The notes: generated by a model not told the origin, from the sequence alone. 64,000 bases of DNA from Symsagittifera roscoffensis (GCF_963678635.1 NC_087069.1:13554660-13618659); one strand, 5' to 3'; counted from the stretch's first letter, positions 9,827-19,719 are shown. Made by a program: numbers and translations.

Positions 9827-12734
9827 GGATCCAGCGGCAACCGCCTACTCGTGGTGGATCCGTCTCCAACTGGAGCAAATGGTGCCAACCCTGCCGCAAC
9901 AGCGACAGACTTCCCAGAAAGGGACCCTATTCGTCACTCAACCCGGGTTTTTGGTAGTGGAGAAGACAACGCCAGCCTCTCTTCTCCTGCTCCAACTACT
10001 GATGGCTGGCATTGAACCCAACCCCGGTCCGGCACAGAAAGTCAACTGCAAAGTCTGCTCCCGACAGATGAAAACACAGACAATCAGATGCCACCAATGC
10101 AAAGAATGGATGCACCTGAAATGCAGCGGCATGCGCAAGACAGCCGAGTACCTCTCTCAGCCAGACTGGAGATGCCCCTCCTGCACTGCAGAGACCCCCC
10201 GACAAACCCAGAAAGTGAAGTTCAAGCTACTACAACTGAACTGCAATGGCATACAGAAGAAAGCAAAAGAGCTCAGCAACTACCTACAAGAAAGGAAGAT
10301 CACAGTTGCCGCCCTTCAAGAGACCAAACTACAAGAACGGAACAAGACGCCGAATTTCCCTGGCTATACTGCCATCCGACGGGATCGTGGTCAAGGAGGT
10401 GGCGGACTCATGACCCTCATTCACGAAACTGTCGACTTCAACACCATGGACATAGATCAGCAGAACGACGGCACGAGAGAAGTCCAGGGAGTCAACATCA
10501 AGATGAACGAAGTTGAATTGAACATCATCAACTACTACATCCCTCCCTCCAGCAGCTGTCCTCAAGGTTACAAGGCGTCCCTGCAAGACCTCCTCTCCAG
10601 CAGCAAGACAATCCTGGTAGGAGACGCGAACGCACACAGTTCCTTGTGGCATTCCAGCAACCTAGAAGACACCCGTGGCTCCGAGCTGGCAGAAGGAAGT
10701 GAAGACTCCTCCTTCGGCGTCCTCAACACCGACCACCCAACTCGCCTCCCACGAGGAGATCAGCCATCCTCGCCGGACATCAGCATGGCCTCCTCCGACC
10801 TGCTTCTCGACCTCTCCTGGAAAACAGAGATCACCCTGGGCTCAGATCACCTTCCCATGAAGATCGAACTGAAGAAGGACACAGAAGTCAGAGCACCCAA
10901 GCGCACCTTCGTGAACCTCAGCAGAGCCGACTGGGACACCTTCAAACAGGAAACAGAAGAACTCTTTCTGAGCGAAGAAGAACCATCTGACGCCCACAGC
11001 GGAGAGAAAGTCTTCAGGAAGATTCTGAACACTGCTTCTGCTCACAACATTCCCTCCGGACGCATTCCCAAAGCCAAGCCCAACATTCCGCCAGATGCCT
11101 CCCGCCTGATCAAGCAAAGAGACGAAACAAGAAGAAACAACCCTCACTCCGAAGACATTCCGACCTTGAACGCCAGGATAGACTTCCTCATTTCCAAGCA
11201 AAGAATGGAGAAATGGAAAGAGCATGTGGCAACATTCGACAGAAGCACCAATGTGACCAAACTCTGGAAGACGATCGGCGCGATCACAGGAAAGAAACAA
11301 AGTGCCCCTCCAAATCAAGGAATAAAATTCAACGAAAAACAGATTAAAGACGCCAGCAGTATGAGCAACGCTTTCAATATACAATACGCAAGACCAATGA
11401 ACCACAAGACCGAGAAAGACAACAGGAAAATAAACAGAAACATAAAGAAACAACCTCTCAACGACGCCCCAGTCATTACCTCCAAACAAGTAAAAACTGC
11501 CATACAGAACGCGAAGAACTCCAAAGCATTCGGCCCAGACAACATCTCGACCACTCACATGAAACACCTCGGACCAAATGCTATCAACTACCTCACGAAG
11601 ATCTTCAACCTGTCGCTCAGCAAATGCCAGATCCCAGCAATTTGGAAGTCGTCAGTCATTATTCCGCTGCTGAAACCAGGCAAAGACGCAGGCCTCAGCA
11701 ACTCGTACAGACCCGTCTCCTTGCTTTGCCCAGCCTCGAAGATCCTGGAGAAGTGCATCCAACCTCTCATCACCGAACACCTCCACTTCGCCAGTCACCA
11801 ACACGGCTTCCGGTCCAAGCACTCGACGGTCACCGCTCTTTGTGACATCACGACAGCCATCTCCAACGGCTTCAACAGAAAGAAACCAGCCGACAGGACT
11901 CTGCTTGTCGCGATTGACCTGTCGAAAGCCTTCGACACGGTTAAGCATTCCAAGCTCCTCGACCTCATCAACAAGACCAGTCTGCCCAGTGCTCTGAAAA
12001 GATGGCTCGCGAACTTCCTACAAGGACGACAAGCAAGAACACTGTTTCGCGACTCTCTCTCAAAAGCACGGATAGTTCGGTTTGGAGTGCCACAAGGATC
12101 AGTTTTGTCGCCACTCCTTTTCAACTACTACGTCGCAGACGCACCTAGCCCTACGGACGAAATCAAGATCAAGTCCTACGCAGACGACTTCACGTCCCTC
12201 ATTCTCGGCACCGACATACCAGCAATGGCAGGAAAACAAACGGAGTACCTCGCAGAGCTAGTGAACTTCTTCGAAGAGCGAAACCTCCAGATCTCCATTG
12301 ACAAGAGTTTTGTCACGCTGATGACACCACAGACAGCCCAATACAAAACCGTTCCTGAAGTGAAGATAAACAAAGAACAAATAAGAATGAACAACCAAGC
12401 GAAGATCCTCGGCATCACTTTCTACACCATGCATACTTTCGGGGCCCATTGCAGAGACACTGCGAAGAAATGCTCTCAACGCAACAACGCCCTGAAAGCG
12501 CTTGCCGGCACTGACTGGGGAAGCGACAAGGAAACACTCCTCATGACCTACAAAGCCGTTGTTCGCTCTAAACTTGAGTACGGCGCCGCTGTGATAACGC
12601 CCACACTCTCCGAAAGCAACATCGAGAAACTACAGAAGGTCCAAAACAGCGCCCTGAGAACAATCACCGGATGCCACGCCATGACTCACATAGACCACCT
12701 TCACCAAGAAACATCCGTTCTACCAGTTAGATGA
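9827..12734 (+). CDS. LINE polyprotein: 2A, PHD finger, APE endonuclease, reverse transcriptase
   Basis: The frame is open from gag (8610) through the LINE to TGA at 12732. Domains in order: 2A peptide ending GIEPNPGP (10008-10031). PHD-type zinc finger with the CxxC ... CxxC ... HxxC ... CxxC pattern (10044-10185). APE endonuclease (about 10215-10870) from LLQLNCNGI, with the QETKL glutamate, GDANAHS, and GSDHLP with the catalytic Asp-His. Reverse transcriptase (about 11630-12240) with NSYRPVSLL, AIDLSKAFDTV, GVPQGSVLSPLLF and the YADD box in SYADDFTSL. Skipping at 2A would release everything upstream from the endonuclease-RT. The native LINE start is not visible; the element may be 5' truncated. 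Confidence 0.93.
9981..10031 (+). other. 2A-like peptide of nested LINE
   Basis: The hydrophobic run LLLLQLLMAG precedes IEPNPGP. NPGP and the leucine-rich upstream stretch are the hallmarks of 2A ribosome-skipping peptides found in APE-type LINEs. The Asp of the consensus DxExNPGP is Gly here (GIEPNPGP). It lies just before the PHD finger. Confidence 0.8.
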
Positions 12735-13298
12735 CACCTCAGAATGCGAACGATACAACATCATCTCGCCAACCACTTGCCAGATCACCCAGGAAACCAA
12801 CTCACGAAAGAACCCAGGAACCCACCAAGACATATGAAAGAAACCCTCCAAACACGATATGAAGAAAGATACATTGAACCTCTACTCGACAGCAACAGAC
12901 CTCTAACCGAAAAGAAGTACAGAAACCTGCTAAAAACGATCCACACAAATGAAGTACGCGACGCCTTACAAACCTACGAATACCCAGCAGTCCTCGGACA
13001 CAATCCACCAAAAATTGCCAAAGAAGAAACCGAATTACCAAGAACAACAAGAAGAACACTGGCACAGCTCAGATCCGGCTACTCAAAGTTCCTGAACTCG
13101 TACATGAACAGAATTGACCCAACAGTAAGCGAACTTTGCCCGGACTGCCAGCAAACAAGCCACACAACTATACACCTGTTCGACTGCATCGCAAATCCTA
13201 CGAACTTAACCCCAGCCGATCTCTGGAAGCAACCGAAGAAGACAGCAATATTCCTGAAACTCCCCACAACCCTGGACCCAACAACGAGCGACGAATAG
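12735..13298 (+). pseudogene. LINE polyprotein, C-terminal part after an in-frame TGA
   Basis: This segment is in the same frame as the RT part and separated only by TGA at 12732-12734; the sequence on either side reads as one RT-connection region. It contains LRSGYSKFLNSYMNRIDP and a Cys-His motif beginning CPDCQQTSHTTIHLFDC, characteristic of the C-terminus of this LINE group. It stops at TAG 13296-13298, a few bases before the (CAA)n tail. A single point mutation therefore seems to be the only coding lesion in this LINE. Confidence 0.85.
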
Positions 13299-13305
13299 AT
13301 CTCAG

Positions 13306-13326
13306 AAGGGCAACAACAACAACAAC
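13306..13326 (+). repeat. (CAA)n tail of nested LINE
   Basis: A short run of CAA units directly precedes the 3' target-site duplication (13327-13339). Simple-repeat tails in place of poly(A) are common in CR1/L2/jockey-like LINEs. Confidence 0.85.
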
Positions 13327-13661
13327 AAGAGTACGTCAGAGGGCTCATCATGAAGTATGGGCCGAGGTGTTTCTTCTGTAATTTGGAGGGACATTTCAAA
13401 TCGGATTGCACTCAGTTTTGGGATGCAGTGGCGGACGCGAAACATCCCCGCCACGATGAGGCGCTTTCGGGTGTAAAAGCCAGTAGAGCACGCCTGATGA
13501 ACGAGGCCGAGTCTCGGAGAAAGGAGACGACACCGAGCACCTTTACGACTAAGAAGGTAAAGACACTACCTGACGAGGTGGTAGCCTCGAACCTGGAGGC
13601 AGAGTCGGCTAGCCCACTCAAAGTGGATTACGGTCTGGCTGGCAAGGACAGCGTTGCATAA
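13327..13661 (+). pseudogene. gag: gag C-terminal part with second zinc knuckle (element 1)
   Basis: gag resumes after the LINE: GLIMKYGPRCFFCNLEGHFK aligns with the element 2 segment containing RCFFCNQEGHF. CFFCNLEGHFKSDC is a second CCHC knuckle (about 13371-13412), so the LINE landed between the two knuckles. The frame ends at TAA 13659-13661, but homology to element 2 (VKQDLATK against VKQNLATK) continues in the +1 frame. The end is therefore a frameshift near 13645 and not a true gag stop. Two knuckles suit RNA binding in the particle. Confidence 0.85.
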
Positions 13662-14430
13662 TGTCAAACAAGACCTAGCCACGAAAGAAGTGTAGCGATG
13701 CGTGAGGTCGGAGCTGGAGAACACAGATCTTCGGGAAAGTCTTAATACTCTGGGTAAAACGACGAAAGTAGAAGACAAAGAGGAGCCCAGGAAACAGGGA
13801 GTGAAACTGAATGTTATATCTGGGAGGACTTTCGGCATGACGAAGGAGGGGACGAAAATAATGTCCATTATCCCAGTCGCAGGGCACCAGGTGGTCAAGG
13901 ACTTGAGTGAACCATCCGAGATTACACTAGTCCACCTGGACATCTATGCCGACTACCTGAGAGAGAAAGATCCCAAACTGGACTCCAGGGCAGTGCGAGC
14001 GCTGCTTACAACAGGAGGTCCGAGGCTGATGAAAGTGGATGGACATTATATCAATGTCCATGGCCCTTACCCGATTCTAATGAATGTGGATGGCATCAAT
14101 ATCTACACAAAAGCTCACATAACTGATGCGAATGATCAGATTGGCCGGATATACGTTGGTCAAGAGGAGCTGAAGGTTAGACGAATCGGACACAACGCGA
14201 TGCTCGAACAAGATGTCGTGCACATAGGTTGCGAGGCTGATCTGGCCGCATACGTGCTGGACGTGCAAGGCAGACAACTTTCAGTAAAAGGACTGCTAGA
14301 CACAGGAGCAGTGGTTAGTGTCATGCCAGTCAATACTTGGACCGACATGGGTTTCGAGAGGTCGGACCTCATACCGACAAACATTAGGTTGGCAGCTGCC
14401 AATCAGGGAGCAATCTATGTGACCGGATGA
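13662..14430 (+). pseudogene. pol: pol: gag-pol junction and aspartic protease (element 1)
   Basis: After a TAG at about 13693 the frame is open from 13702. The first 150 residues are shared with element 2 (SGRTFGMTKEGTKIMSI against NGKPFGITKIVTVIMSI). The retroviral-type protease active site LLDTGAVVSVMP is at about 14293-14330, with DTGA at 14299-14310. Element 2 has LLDTGAVLSLTP at the same place. The frame is closed by TGA at 14428-14430 while similarity carries on in frame, so this is a point stop. The protease would process the polyprotein. Confidence 0.85.
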
Positions 14431-15354
14431 ACCCCGATCATTTCACTGCAGCTCGGAGGAAGGCATCTTTGGATGAGTTTCCTAGTAGTGGAGAATCTGG
14501 ACGAATCCGATCAGTTCATCCTAGGAAGGGATTTCGTGCGCAACTTTGACGTCACGATCGATCTAAATGATGGGTTGATTAGGATCAAGGATCCTGAGAG
14601 AAAGTATGAAAAGAGACCCCTTAATAAGATCTTAATTAATCAGGCCAAAGTGCCAATTTTTCTGGATCGAAAAGTTAGATTAAAACCAAACCAAGCCGTA
14701 GTAGCGACGTTTAGGATGAGAAACGTGAATGAACTCAGCAATGACAGACAGGTGTGTCTGGTACCAAACCCAAACAGTAAAAGCTCGGCTTTTTTAGGAA
14801 GAAGCTTCTCACTCACTCAGAGCGGACTGTGTGTGAGTGTGTTATTGAACACAGAGGCAACAACAGTGACAATACAGAGGGGAAAGAAGCTTGGCTATGC
14901 TTTGCCTCTGAACACAGACTTTGAGAGTGTGGAAAACTTGAAAAAGTTCGATGTAACTAAATGTCCATTGCATGCCAACCAAGAATGTATAATGAAGAGA
15001 ATAAATGAATTGAAATCTTCTAGGAAATTTTTTTCAATGAAGTCGGAAACAGACGATGGGCTGTCTAGTTGTTCCAACTTCCCTGAAAGGCCGACAGAAA
15101 AAGAGTTAGCAGCGAATAAACCAATCCTGCCTGAGATAGAACATTTGAAAGGTAAAATATCAGACAAGGAATTAGATTCGCTCAGAGCGGTGCTAAGTCG
15201 GAACGCAGACGTTTTTTCGAAACATAAGACCGACATAGGTTGCTGTAATTTTGTAGAACACGAGATTGAGATAGAAGAGGGCTCGGTACCGCATAGAGAA
15301 GGGGCGAGAAGAATGACCCCTCACAAGTCAGAAGCGTGTAGGAAGGAAATCTAG
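14431..15354 (+). CDS. pol: pol: protease C-terminal part and protease-RT linker (element 1)
   Basis: The open part starts at 14473 (MSFLVVENLDESDQFILGRD), in the same frame as the protease. ILGRDFVRNF is the conserved (I)LGxDFL(R) block that closes retropepsin domains of gypsy elements. About 250 residues of linker follow, including ETDDGLSSCSNFPERPT, which is nearly identical in element 2, and DVFSKHKTDIGCCNFVEHEI, the usual lead-in to a gypsy RT. It ends at TAG 15352-15354, after which the RT continues in frame. Confidence 0.8.
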   Translation, partial: TPIISLQLGGRHLWMSFLVVENLDESDQFILGRDFVRNFDVTIDLNDGLIRIKDPERKYEKRPLNKILINQAKVPIFLDRKVRLKPNQAVVATFRMRNVNELSNDRQVCLVPNPNSKSSAFLGRSFSLTQSGLCVSVLLNTEATTVTIQRGKKLGYALPLNTDFESVENLKKFDVTKCPLHANQECIMKRINELKSSRKFFSMKSETDDGLSSCSNFPERPTEKELAANKPILPEIEHLKGKISDKELDSLRAVLSRNADVFSKHKTDIGCCNFVEHEIEIEEGSVPHREGARRMTPHKSEACRKEI

Positions 15355-15960
15355 ATGTTAATGGAATATGACATGATCGAGCCGTCGAAGTCCCCATGGG
15401 CTTGTGGCGTAGTCATGGCGAAAAAGAAAGGGGGCAACTCAGATTTTGCTGTAATTTTCGTTACCTGAACGCAGTGACTATAAAGGACGCATACCCGATT
15501 CCCCGCATCGATGAGAGCCTATCCAAGCTGGGAGACGCAAAGTTCTTCACGACGTTGGACTTGGGCTCCGCGTTCTGGCAAGTGCCACTCCGAAAGCAAG
15601 ACCGAGAAAAAACAGTCTTTGCGTGCGAGCTGGGATTGTTCCAGTGGAAGAGGATGACATTCGGACTGTGCAATACGACGGCCACCTTCCAGCGACTGAT
15701 GGCCCAGGCACTCACGAGCGTCACCAAGAAATACGGGAATCTCATCATGTGTTATGTCGACGATGTCGTGATTGCAACACCAACCTTAGAATACCATATA
15801 GAGAGGTTGTATGAGGTGTTTTCTTGCATGAAGCAGGAGGGTCTGAAATGTAAACCCTCTAAGTGTGAAATCCTCAGGGATTCCATAAAGTATCTGGGCC
15901 GCCTGGTGGACAAACATGGAGTGAGACCAGATCCTGAAGCGGTCCTCGGCATGCCAACAG
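15355..15960 (+). CDS. pol: pol: reverse transcriptase (element 1), frameshifted and truncated
   Basis: The RT begins MLMEYDMIEPSKSPW in the frame of the preceding linker, shifts frame at the G-run near 15430 and continues in an open frame (15396-16061). It has NFRYLNAVTIKDAYPIPRID, TLDLGSAFWQVPL (motif A), FGLCNTTATFQRLM and CYVDDVVIAT, with the catalytic YVDD box at 15753-15764. Compared with element 2, about 220 bp are missing near 15945, between the DPEAV and MPTEK blocks. That removes the RT thumb/connection containing FLGFANYYREFIKGYAD. The copy cannot make a complete RT. Confidence 0.9.
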
Positions 15961-16504
15961 AGAAGGGGAGTTCGTGCTGGACACGGATGCATCAGTGGTC
16001 GCGATATCGGGCATACTTCACCAGGAGGAGTGGAACGGGAGAACGGTTCTTCGTCCGATAGCTTACGGGAGTAAAGTCCTGAGTGATACTGAGATGAAGT
16101 ACGGCGCACCAAAAGCGGAGATGTTTGCGGTGATCACTTCCGTGGAAAAATACAGGGCCTACATGGGGAGTGCTCCCTTCAAGTTACGTGTGGATAATCG
16201 TGCTCTTGCCTGGCTGAAAACCTATTCGATGGACCAAAGTTATATTGGTCGTTGGATCGTGCGCCTGGATGGATACCACATGATCATAGAGCACCGTACC
16301 CTTGACAAGCACCAGAACGCAGATAGCCTCAGTAAAAAGACAGAATTTTATGAGCGCCTCGAAGAGAAGCAGGCTAACCAGTCAGAAATCAAAGACGGGT
16401 TTTCATTTTTGGACAAGGAAACCTACGACAAACTGCCACGTACTAGTCAGGGCATCCTATACCCGGACACCCTGACCTTCCAGTGGAAACGGCCGCGGAG
16501 ATAA
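15961..16504 (+). CDS. pol: pol: RNase H domain (element 1)
   Basis: From about 15971 the frame reads VLDTDASVVAISGILHQ, the first RNase H strand with a catalytic Asp. KYGAPKAEMFAVITSVEKYR carries the Glu, RVDNRALAWL the second Asp, and IIEHRTLDKHQNADSLSK the C-terminal NADSLS block. This order is the classical Ty3/gypsy RNase H. The domain is essentially complete, and the frame differs from the RT because of the deletion upstream. A frameshift near 16470 moves the frame into the integrase segment. Confidence 0.9.
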
Positions 16505-19047
16505 AGCTTTTAGCCAGAGGCGAACCCGTTCCGTTGGATCTGCTAGTCCGATCCAATTTGGTACAACAAGAACTTACCAGGCTGGGTATCAACAGCATTG
16601 CTCTACTGAACAGGACGGTGAACATGGCGCCGGATGTCATGGGAAAGCTCCGTGACTTGTTGGACAGGGAGGTGGATAGGCATGATCGTGAGTGGATGGA
16701 GACCATGCAGCGGTTGACGGTCACCGAGAGAATAGAAAAGATGCCAGTGTCCATTCGCAGCCGAGGCGTTGAACGGGATTGCAGGTCGATAGTCAATCAG
16801 CTGGTGAGCTCGATGCCAAAGGAGGTCTTTTTGAGAACTTCGTTCACCGAACATGGCAAACTGAATCAGACCCAATCCACTGAGGAAGTCAGGATCAAGT
16901 CGGAATCTAGCTTCGCCAGGAGAGTGCATTTCACGGATGCAAAAGAAGAATATGAGCCGAGCCCAGATTGTTCGTCCGGGGATGAGACAATGTCCGGGGA
17001 GTCCGATACCTTCGAGCCAATCAAAGACGACTTGTCTGATGACACCTTTGAGCCCATGCAGGATGACTTGTCCGGGGAGAGGTTGACGAGACCACCTAGG
17101 GGCAGAATTTTGTCCGGGGAGTCGGGTTCAAAGCGACCAATGGACAGAGTTTTGTCCGGGGAGTCCAGAAACATCTCAGACAACTTGGAATATGATGTTG
17201 GGGAATCAGTCAACTCAAGTGTTGACTCGAGGCCCCAGTCCTGGGACAGCACGTCTGAAACAATTTCCAATTCCGATATATCAGAAATTGCAATCCACTC
17301 CTTGTTGGTAGACTGGAAGCAGCGCGGGCTGGACCGAGAAATGCATCAGGATCCAGACAGGGACAGATACACCTCAGATGAAGAGGGCACAGTGGTAGAT
17401 AATGCCGCAGACGAGCTCGAGCTGATAGCAGTTTCGAAACGCCCAACCAGATTGCTGCCACATAGTACGGTCGTCCGTACCAATCTGGAACCATCTGTAC
17501 AGAAGGCGACGCCTTTGAAAAAGATATGGTGTGTCAAGTTGATGGACGATGCTCATGCTCCGGAGATAAGGAGCGCGCAAATGAACGTGGTAAAGACGTA
17601 TTTGAAAGCCAGGTACAGGCTGTCGGATATCCTAAGGGCTCAAAGAAATGACAGAATGACGAGCAGTCTGAAGAGGTGGATCGAGAATGGTGCACCTGAC
17701 AAAGGGGACTTGGAAGAAGACAGCTATAAAATCTTAAAGCAATTCTACCTAAAGAGGAAAGACTTGTTGTACGTGAACAGGGATGGGATTGTAGCCTGTA
17801 GGCGTAAAGAGGAGGACAATGTCCTTTATAAATACAATTCAATAGTGTTACCACAGTTGTACCAGACCGAATTGCTCTTTCGCTCACATGACCAGATGGG
17901 TCATCAAGGCGTGGACAACGTGTACAACAGGATACAGAAACAATTCGACTGGCCGGGTTTGAAGAAGGCTTGTAAGAAGTGGATAGCCGCATGCCTGTCT
18001 TGTCAACAGGCAAAGGATCCCAGGAAACTAAGGTTCCCTCTACAGTCAATAGAGTCGTCGGGTTTCAACGAAGTGGTGAAAATTGATCATCAGAAAATCT
18101 GCATGACAGCAACGGGCTATAACCAGGTGCTAGTAATGATCGACCATTTTACGAAGTATGCGGAGGCACCACCCTGCATGACAGCATCGGCGGAAGAAAC
18201 ATGCGATCACTTGATAAACGTGTGGATAGCGAGGCATGGCTGCCCCATCACGTTCCAATCGGACAATGGCAAAGCATTCGTAGGTGATCTCACGAAAGAG
18301 TTAATGAAAAGGTCGCAGGTAGCGCAGGCCGACTCGACCACTTATCACCCGCAAACGAATGGCCTAGTCGAGAGGCAGAATCGCACATTGGTATCCATGT
18401 TGAGAGTCTATTGCTCACGCTATATGGATGACTGGGACAAGCACTTTCCACAAGTGATGGGTGCTTACAACAGCACGGAGCATTCCACCACGGGAAAAAG
18501 TCCGCATATGATGCTAGCGGGTCACGAAAAAGCGCTCTCGTTGACGTTTTTCTACCCTGGATATGAGGGGAAGAGGACAGCACCGCAAACGTACGTGCGG
18601 GATGTCATTAGAAGACAACAGGACCTCAATGACTTATGCAGGAGGAACACGCAACAGGCGCAAATTAGACAAAAAAGAAGGTTTGATAAAAGGACAGCCG
18701 ATGCGGAAGCCTACTCAGTTGGCGACTACGTCTGTGTGTTCCAGGAAGTGGTTCCACCAAAAGGAACCAAGAAATTATTAAAGAAATGGCGTGGTCCATT
18801 TCAGATAACAGAGGTGCACCAAGGAGGTCGTTTTTATCGACTGAGCACTGGAAGAGCGGCTCATTACGAAACTATCAAACCACACAATGCCTCGTCAGAG
18901 GACTGGTGCATCCCAGCGGACATGCAAGAGGGAGACTATTTGATAGTGGACCCTGCTTGTGAAGTGAATGAAAGAGTTACTACGGTGACAAAAACGACGG
19001 GAACGAGGTGGTGGACGAATGCGACCTGCCACTGGATCTGGAGTTGA
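16483..19047 (+). CDS. pol: pol: linker and integrase (element 1)
   Basis: The 854-residue frame starts with about 450 residues of linker that include four LSGE/MSGE repeats (coding for PPT-like DNA, see 16991-17165). The integrase follows. Its HHCC zinc motif is HDQMGHQG ... CLSCQQAKD (residues about 467-512). The catalytic core has D535 (KIDHQK), D594 (QSDNGKAF) and E630 (GLVERQNR), a D-58-D-35-E spacing as expected of the family. A C-terminal GPY/F module is KKWRGPFQI (18781-18807). The frame moves by -1 between 19008 and 19047 into the pol tail. Integrase would join the cDNA to the genome; its catalytic residues are intact here. Confidence 0.93.
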   Translation: METAAEIKLLARGEPVPLDLLVRSNLVQQELTRLGINSIALLNRTVNMAPDVMGKLRDLLDREVDRHDREWMETMQRLTVTERIEKMPVSIRSRGVERDCRSIVNQLVSSMPKEVFLRTSFTEHGKLNQTQSTEEVRIKSESSFARRVHFTDAKEEYEPSPDCSSGDETMSGESDTFEPIKDDLSDDTFEPMQDDLSGERLTRPPRGRILSGESGSKRPMDRVLSGESRNISDNLEYDVGESVNSSVDSRPQSWDSTSETISNSDISEIAIHSLLVDWKQRGLDREMHQDPDRDRYTSDEEGTVVDNAADELELIAVSKRPTRLLPHSTVVRTNLEPSVQKATPLKKIWCVKLMDDAHAPEIRSAQMNVVKTYLKARYRLSDILRAQRNDRMTSSLKRWIENGAPDKGDLEEDSYKILKQFYLKRKDLLYVNRDGIVACRRKEEDNVLYKYNSIVLPQLYQTELLFRSHDQMGHQGVDNVYNRIQKQFDWPGLKKACKKWIAACLSCQQAKDPRKLRFPLQSIESSGFNEVVKIDHQKICMTATGYNQVLVMIDHFTKYAEAPPCMTASAEETCDHLINVWIARHGCPITFQSDNGKAFVGDLTKELMKRSQVAQADSTTYHPQTNGLVERQNRTLVSMLRVYCSRYMDDWDKHFPQVMGAYNSTEHSTTGKSPHMMLAGHEKALSLTFFYPGYEGKRTAPQTYVRDVIRRQQDLNDLCRRNTQQAQIRQKRRFDKRTADAEAYSVGDYVCVFQEVVPPKGTKKLLKKWRGPFQITEVHQGGRFYRLSTGRAAHYETIKPHNASSEDWCIPADMQEGDYLIVDPACEVNERVTTVTKTTGTRWWTNATCHWIWS
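16991..17165 (+). repeat. Four copies of the polypurine-tract core TGTCCGGGGAG inside pol
   Basis: TGTCCGGGGAG occurs at about 16991, 17069, 17111 and 17153, encoding the repeated S-G-E. The copy at 17065-17079 (GACTTGTCCGGGGAG) is identical over 15 bases to the tract next to the 3' LTR at 29995-30009. Further copies lie at about 19619 and at the LTR itself. Confidence 0.75.
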
Positions 19048-19697
19048 CTGAGCGAGTAGAGGTGGACGATGAAACTCTACCTTATGCCGAAGAAGACTGG
19101 AACTACCAGGAACAAATTGAAATTGACAAAGGAATACAGCCTGATTTTCCTCTCACCATGGAAACACGCCAGAGCAAAAGAGGGAAAAACAAACAGAAAT
19201 ACAATCCGTATGGCGAGGATTTCGTTGTGGACAGGATATTTGTAGGTGACGTCATGGACTCGCTAGTGGGACTGGATGAAGTGGCGGTGCTAGAAGAAAT
19301 CGACTTGGTCAATGATATGGATCAGGATTGGATCGATGATCGATCAGAACCGGAGGTGGAGTTCGAACCAGAAGCGGAACAGACTCATGAGCAAGAACTA
19401 ACGAACTTGCGCGTGCTCGAATGGCTCCATGACTTGCCGACAGATCCAAAAGAAACGATCCTGACGATTCAGGACGTTGATAAGGACGGCATCAAATACA
19501 TCAGTCATGACAATACCGAGTCCAACTGGGTCGCACCAGATGGTCCTCTACATGTTTCACAAACCAACCTCGATCTCCTAGACTTTGGGCGATCGACGGG
19601 GACGTCGATGGATATTTTTGTCCGGGGAGTGGGGGTAGGACTCACCCACACCGAAAATCTCATAATAAAAAAATTGAAATCGGCAAGAGAAACCTGA
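19008..19697 (+). CDS. pol: pol C-terminal tail (element 1)
   Basis: This 229-residue frame overlaps the integrase frame and is shifted by -1. METRQSKRGKNKQKYNPYG resembles the basic tail of gypsy integrases, and a similar sequence occurs in element 2 (54444-54250, minus: GKGKGERKRTVVRYNRY). A long acidic stretch follows, then IFVRGVGVGLTHTENLI, which is nearly identical in element 2 (IFVRGVGVGLIHTKNLM). In element 2 the reading continues into a macro-like domain; here it stops at TGA 19695-19697. The DNA under FVRGVGVG contains an internal copy of the polypurine tract. Confidence 0.75.
   Translation: MVDECDLPLDLELTERVEVDDETLPYAEEDWNYQEQIEIDKGIQPDFPLTMETRQSKRGKNKQKYNPYGEDFVVDRIFVGDVMDSLVGLDEVAVLEEIDLVNDMDQDWIDDRSEPEVEFEPEAEQTHEQELTNLRVLEWLHDLPTDPKETILTIQDVDKDGIKYISHDNTESNWVAPDGPLHVSQTNLDLLDFGRSTGTSMDIFVRGVGVGLTHTENLIIKKLKSARET
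19590..19640 (+). promoter_or_regulatory. Internal polypurine-tract copy with upstream flank
   Basis: GCGATCGACGGGGACGTCGA at about 19590, followed by TTGTCCGGGGAGTGGGGG, resembles the 3' LTR boundary at about 29972-30011 (GCGATCAATAGGGACATTGA followed by TTGTCCGGGGAGTA). The equivalent in element 2 is on the minus strand at about 53918-53965. It could act as a second plus-strand primer site or be a relic of an older 3' end. Confidence 0.6.
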
Positions 19698-19719
19698 GAA
19701 CTGGAAACGGAAGGCGAAA

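Larger units (their letters stand above)
9827..13326 (+). mobile_element. Nested LINE inserted in gag of element 1 (3.5 kb)
   Basis: A compact LINE is flanked by a 13-bp target-site duplication and ends in a (CAA)n tail at about 13306-13326. It encodes, in one frame, a 2A peptide, a PHD finger, an APE endonuclease, an RT and a C-terminal cysteine-histidine motif. It has a single in-frame stop (TGA 12732-12734), so it is much better preserved than its host. It is GC-richer than the LINE at the window start and is a different family. It resembles the jockey/CR1-like group that encodes PHD, endonuclease and RT in one protein. Confidence 0.93.

Noticed and set aside
10842-11567. A 241-codon open frame on the minus strand
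   Set aside because: It lies antisense to the well-supported endonuclease-RT linker of the nested LINE and has no motif; it is a shadow frame in GC-rich coding DNA.
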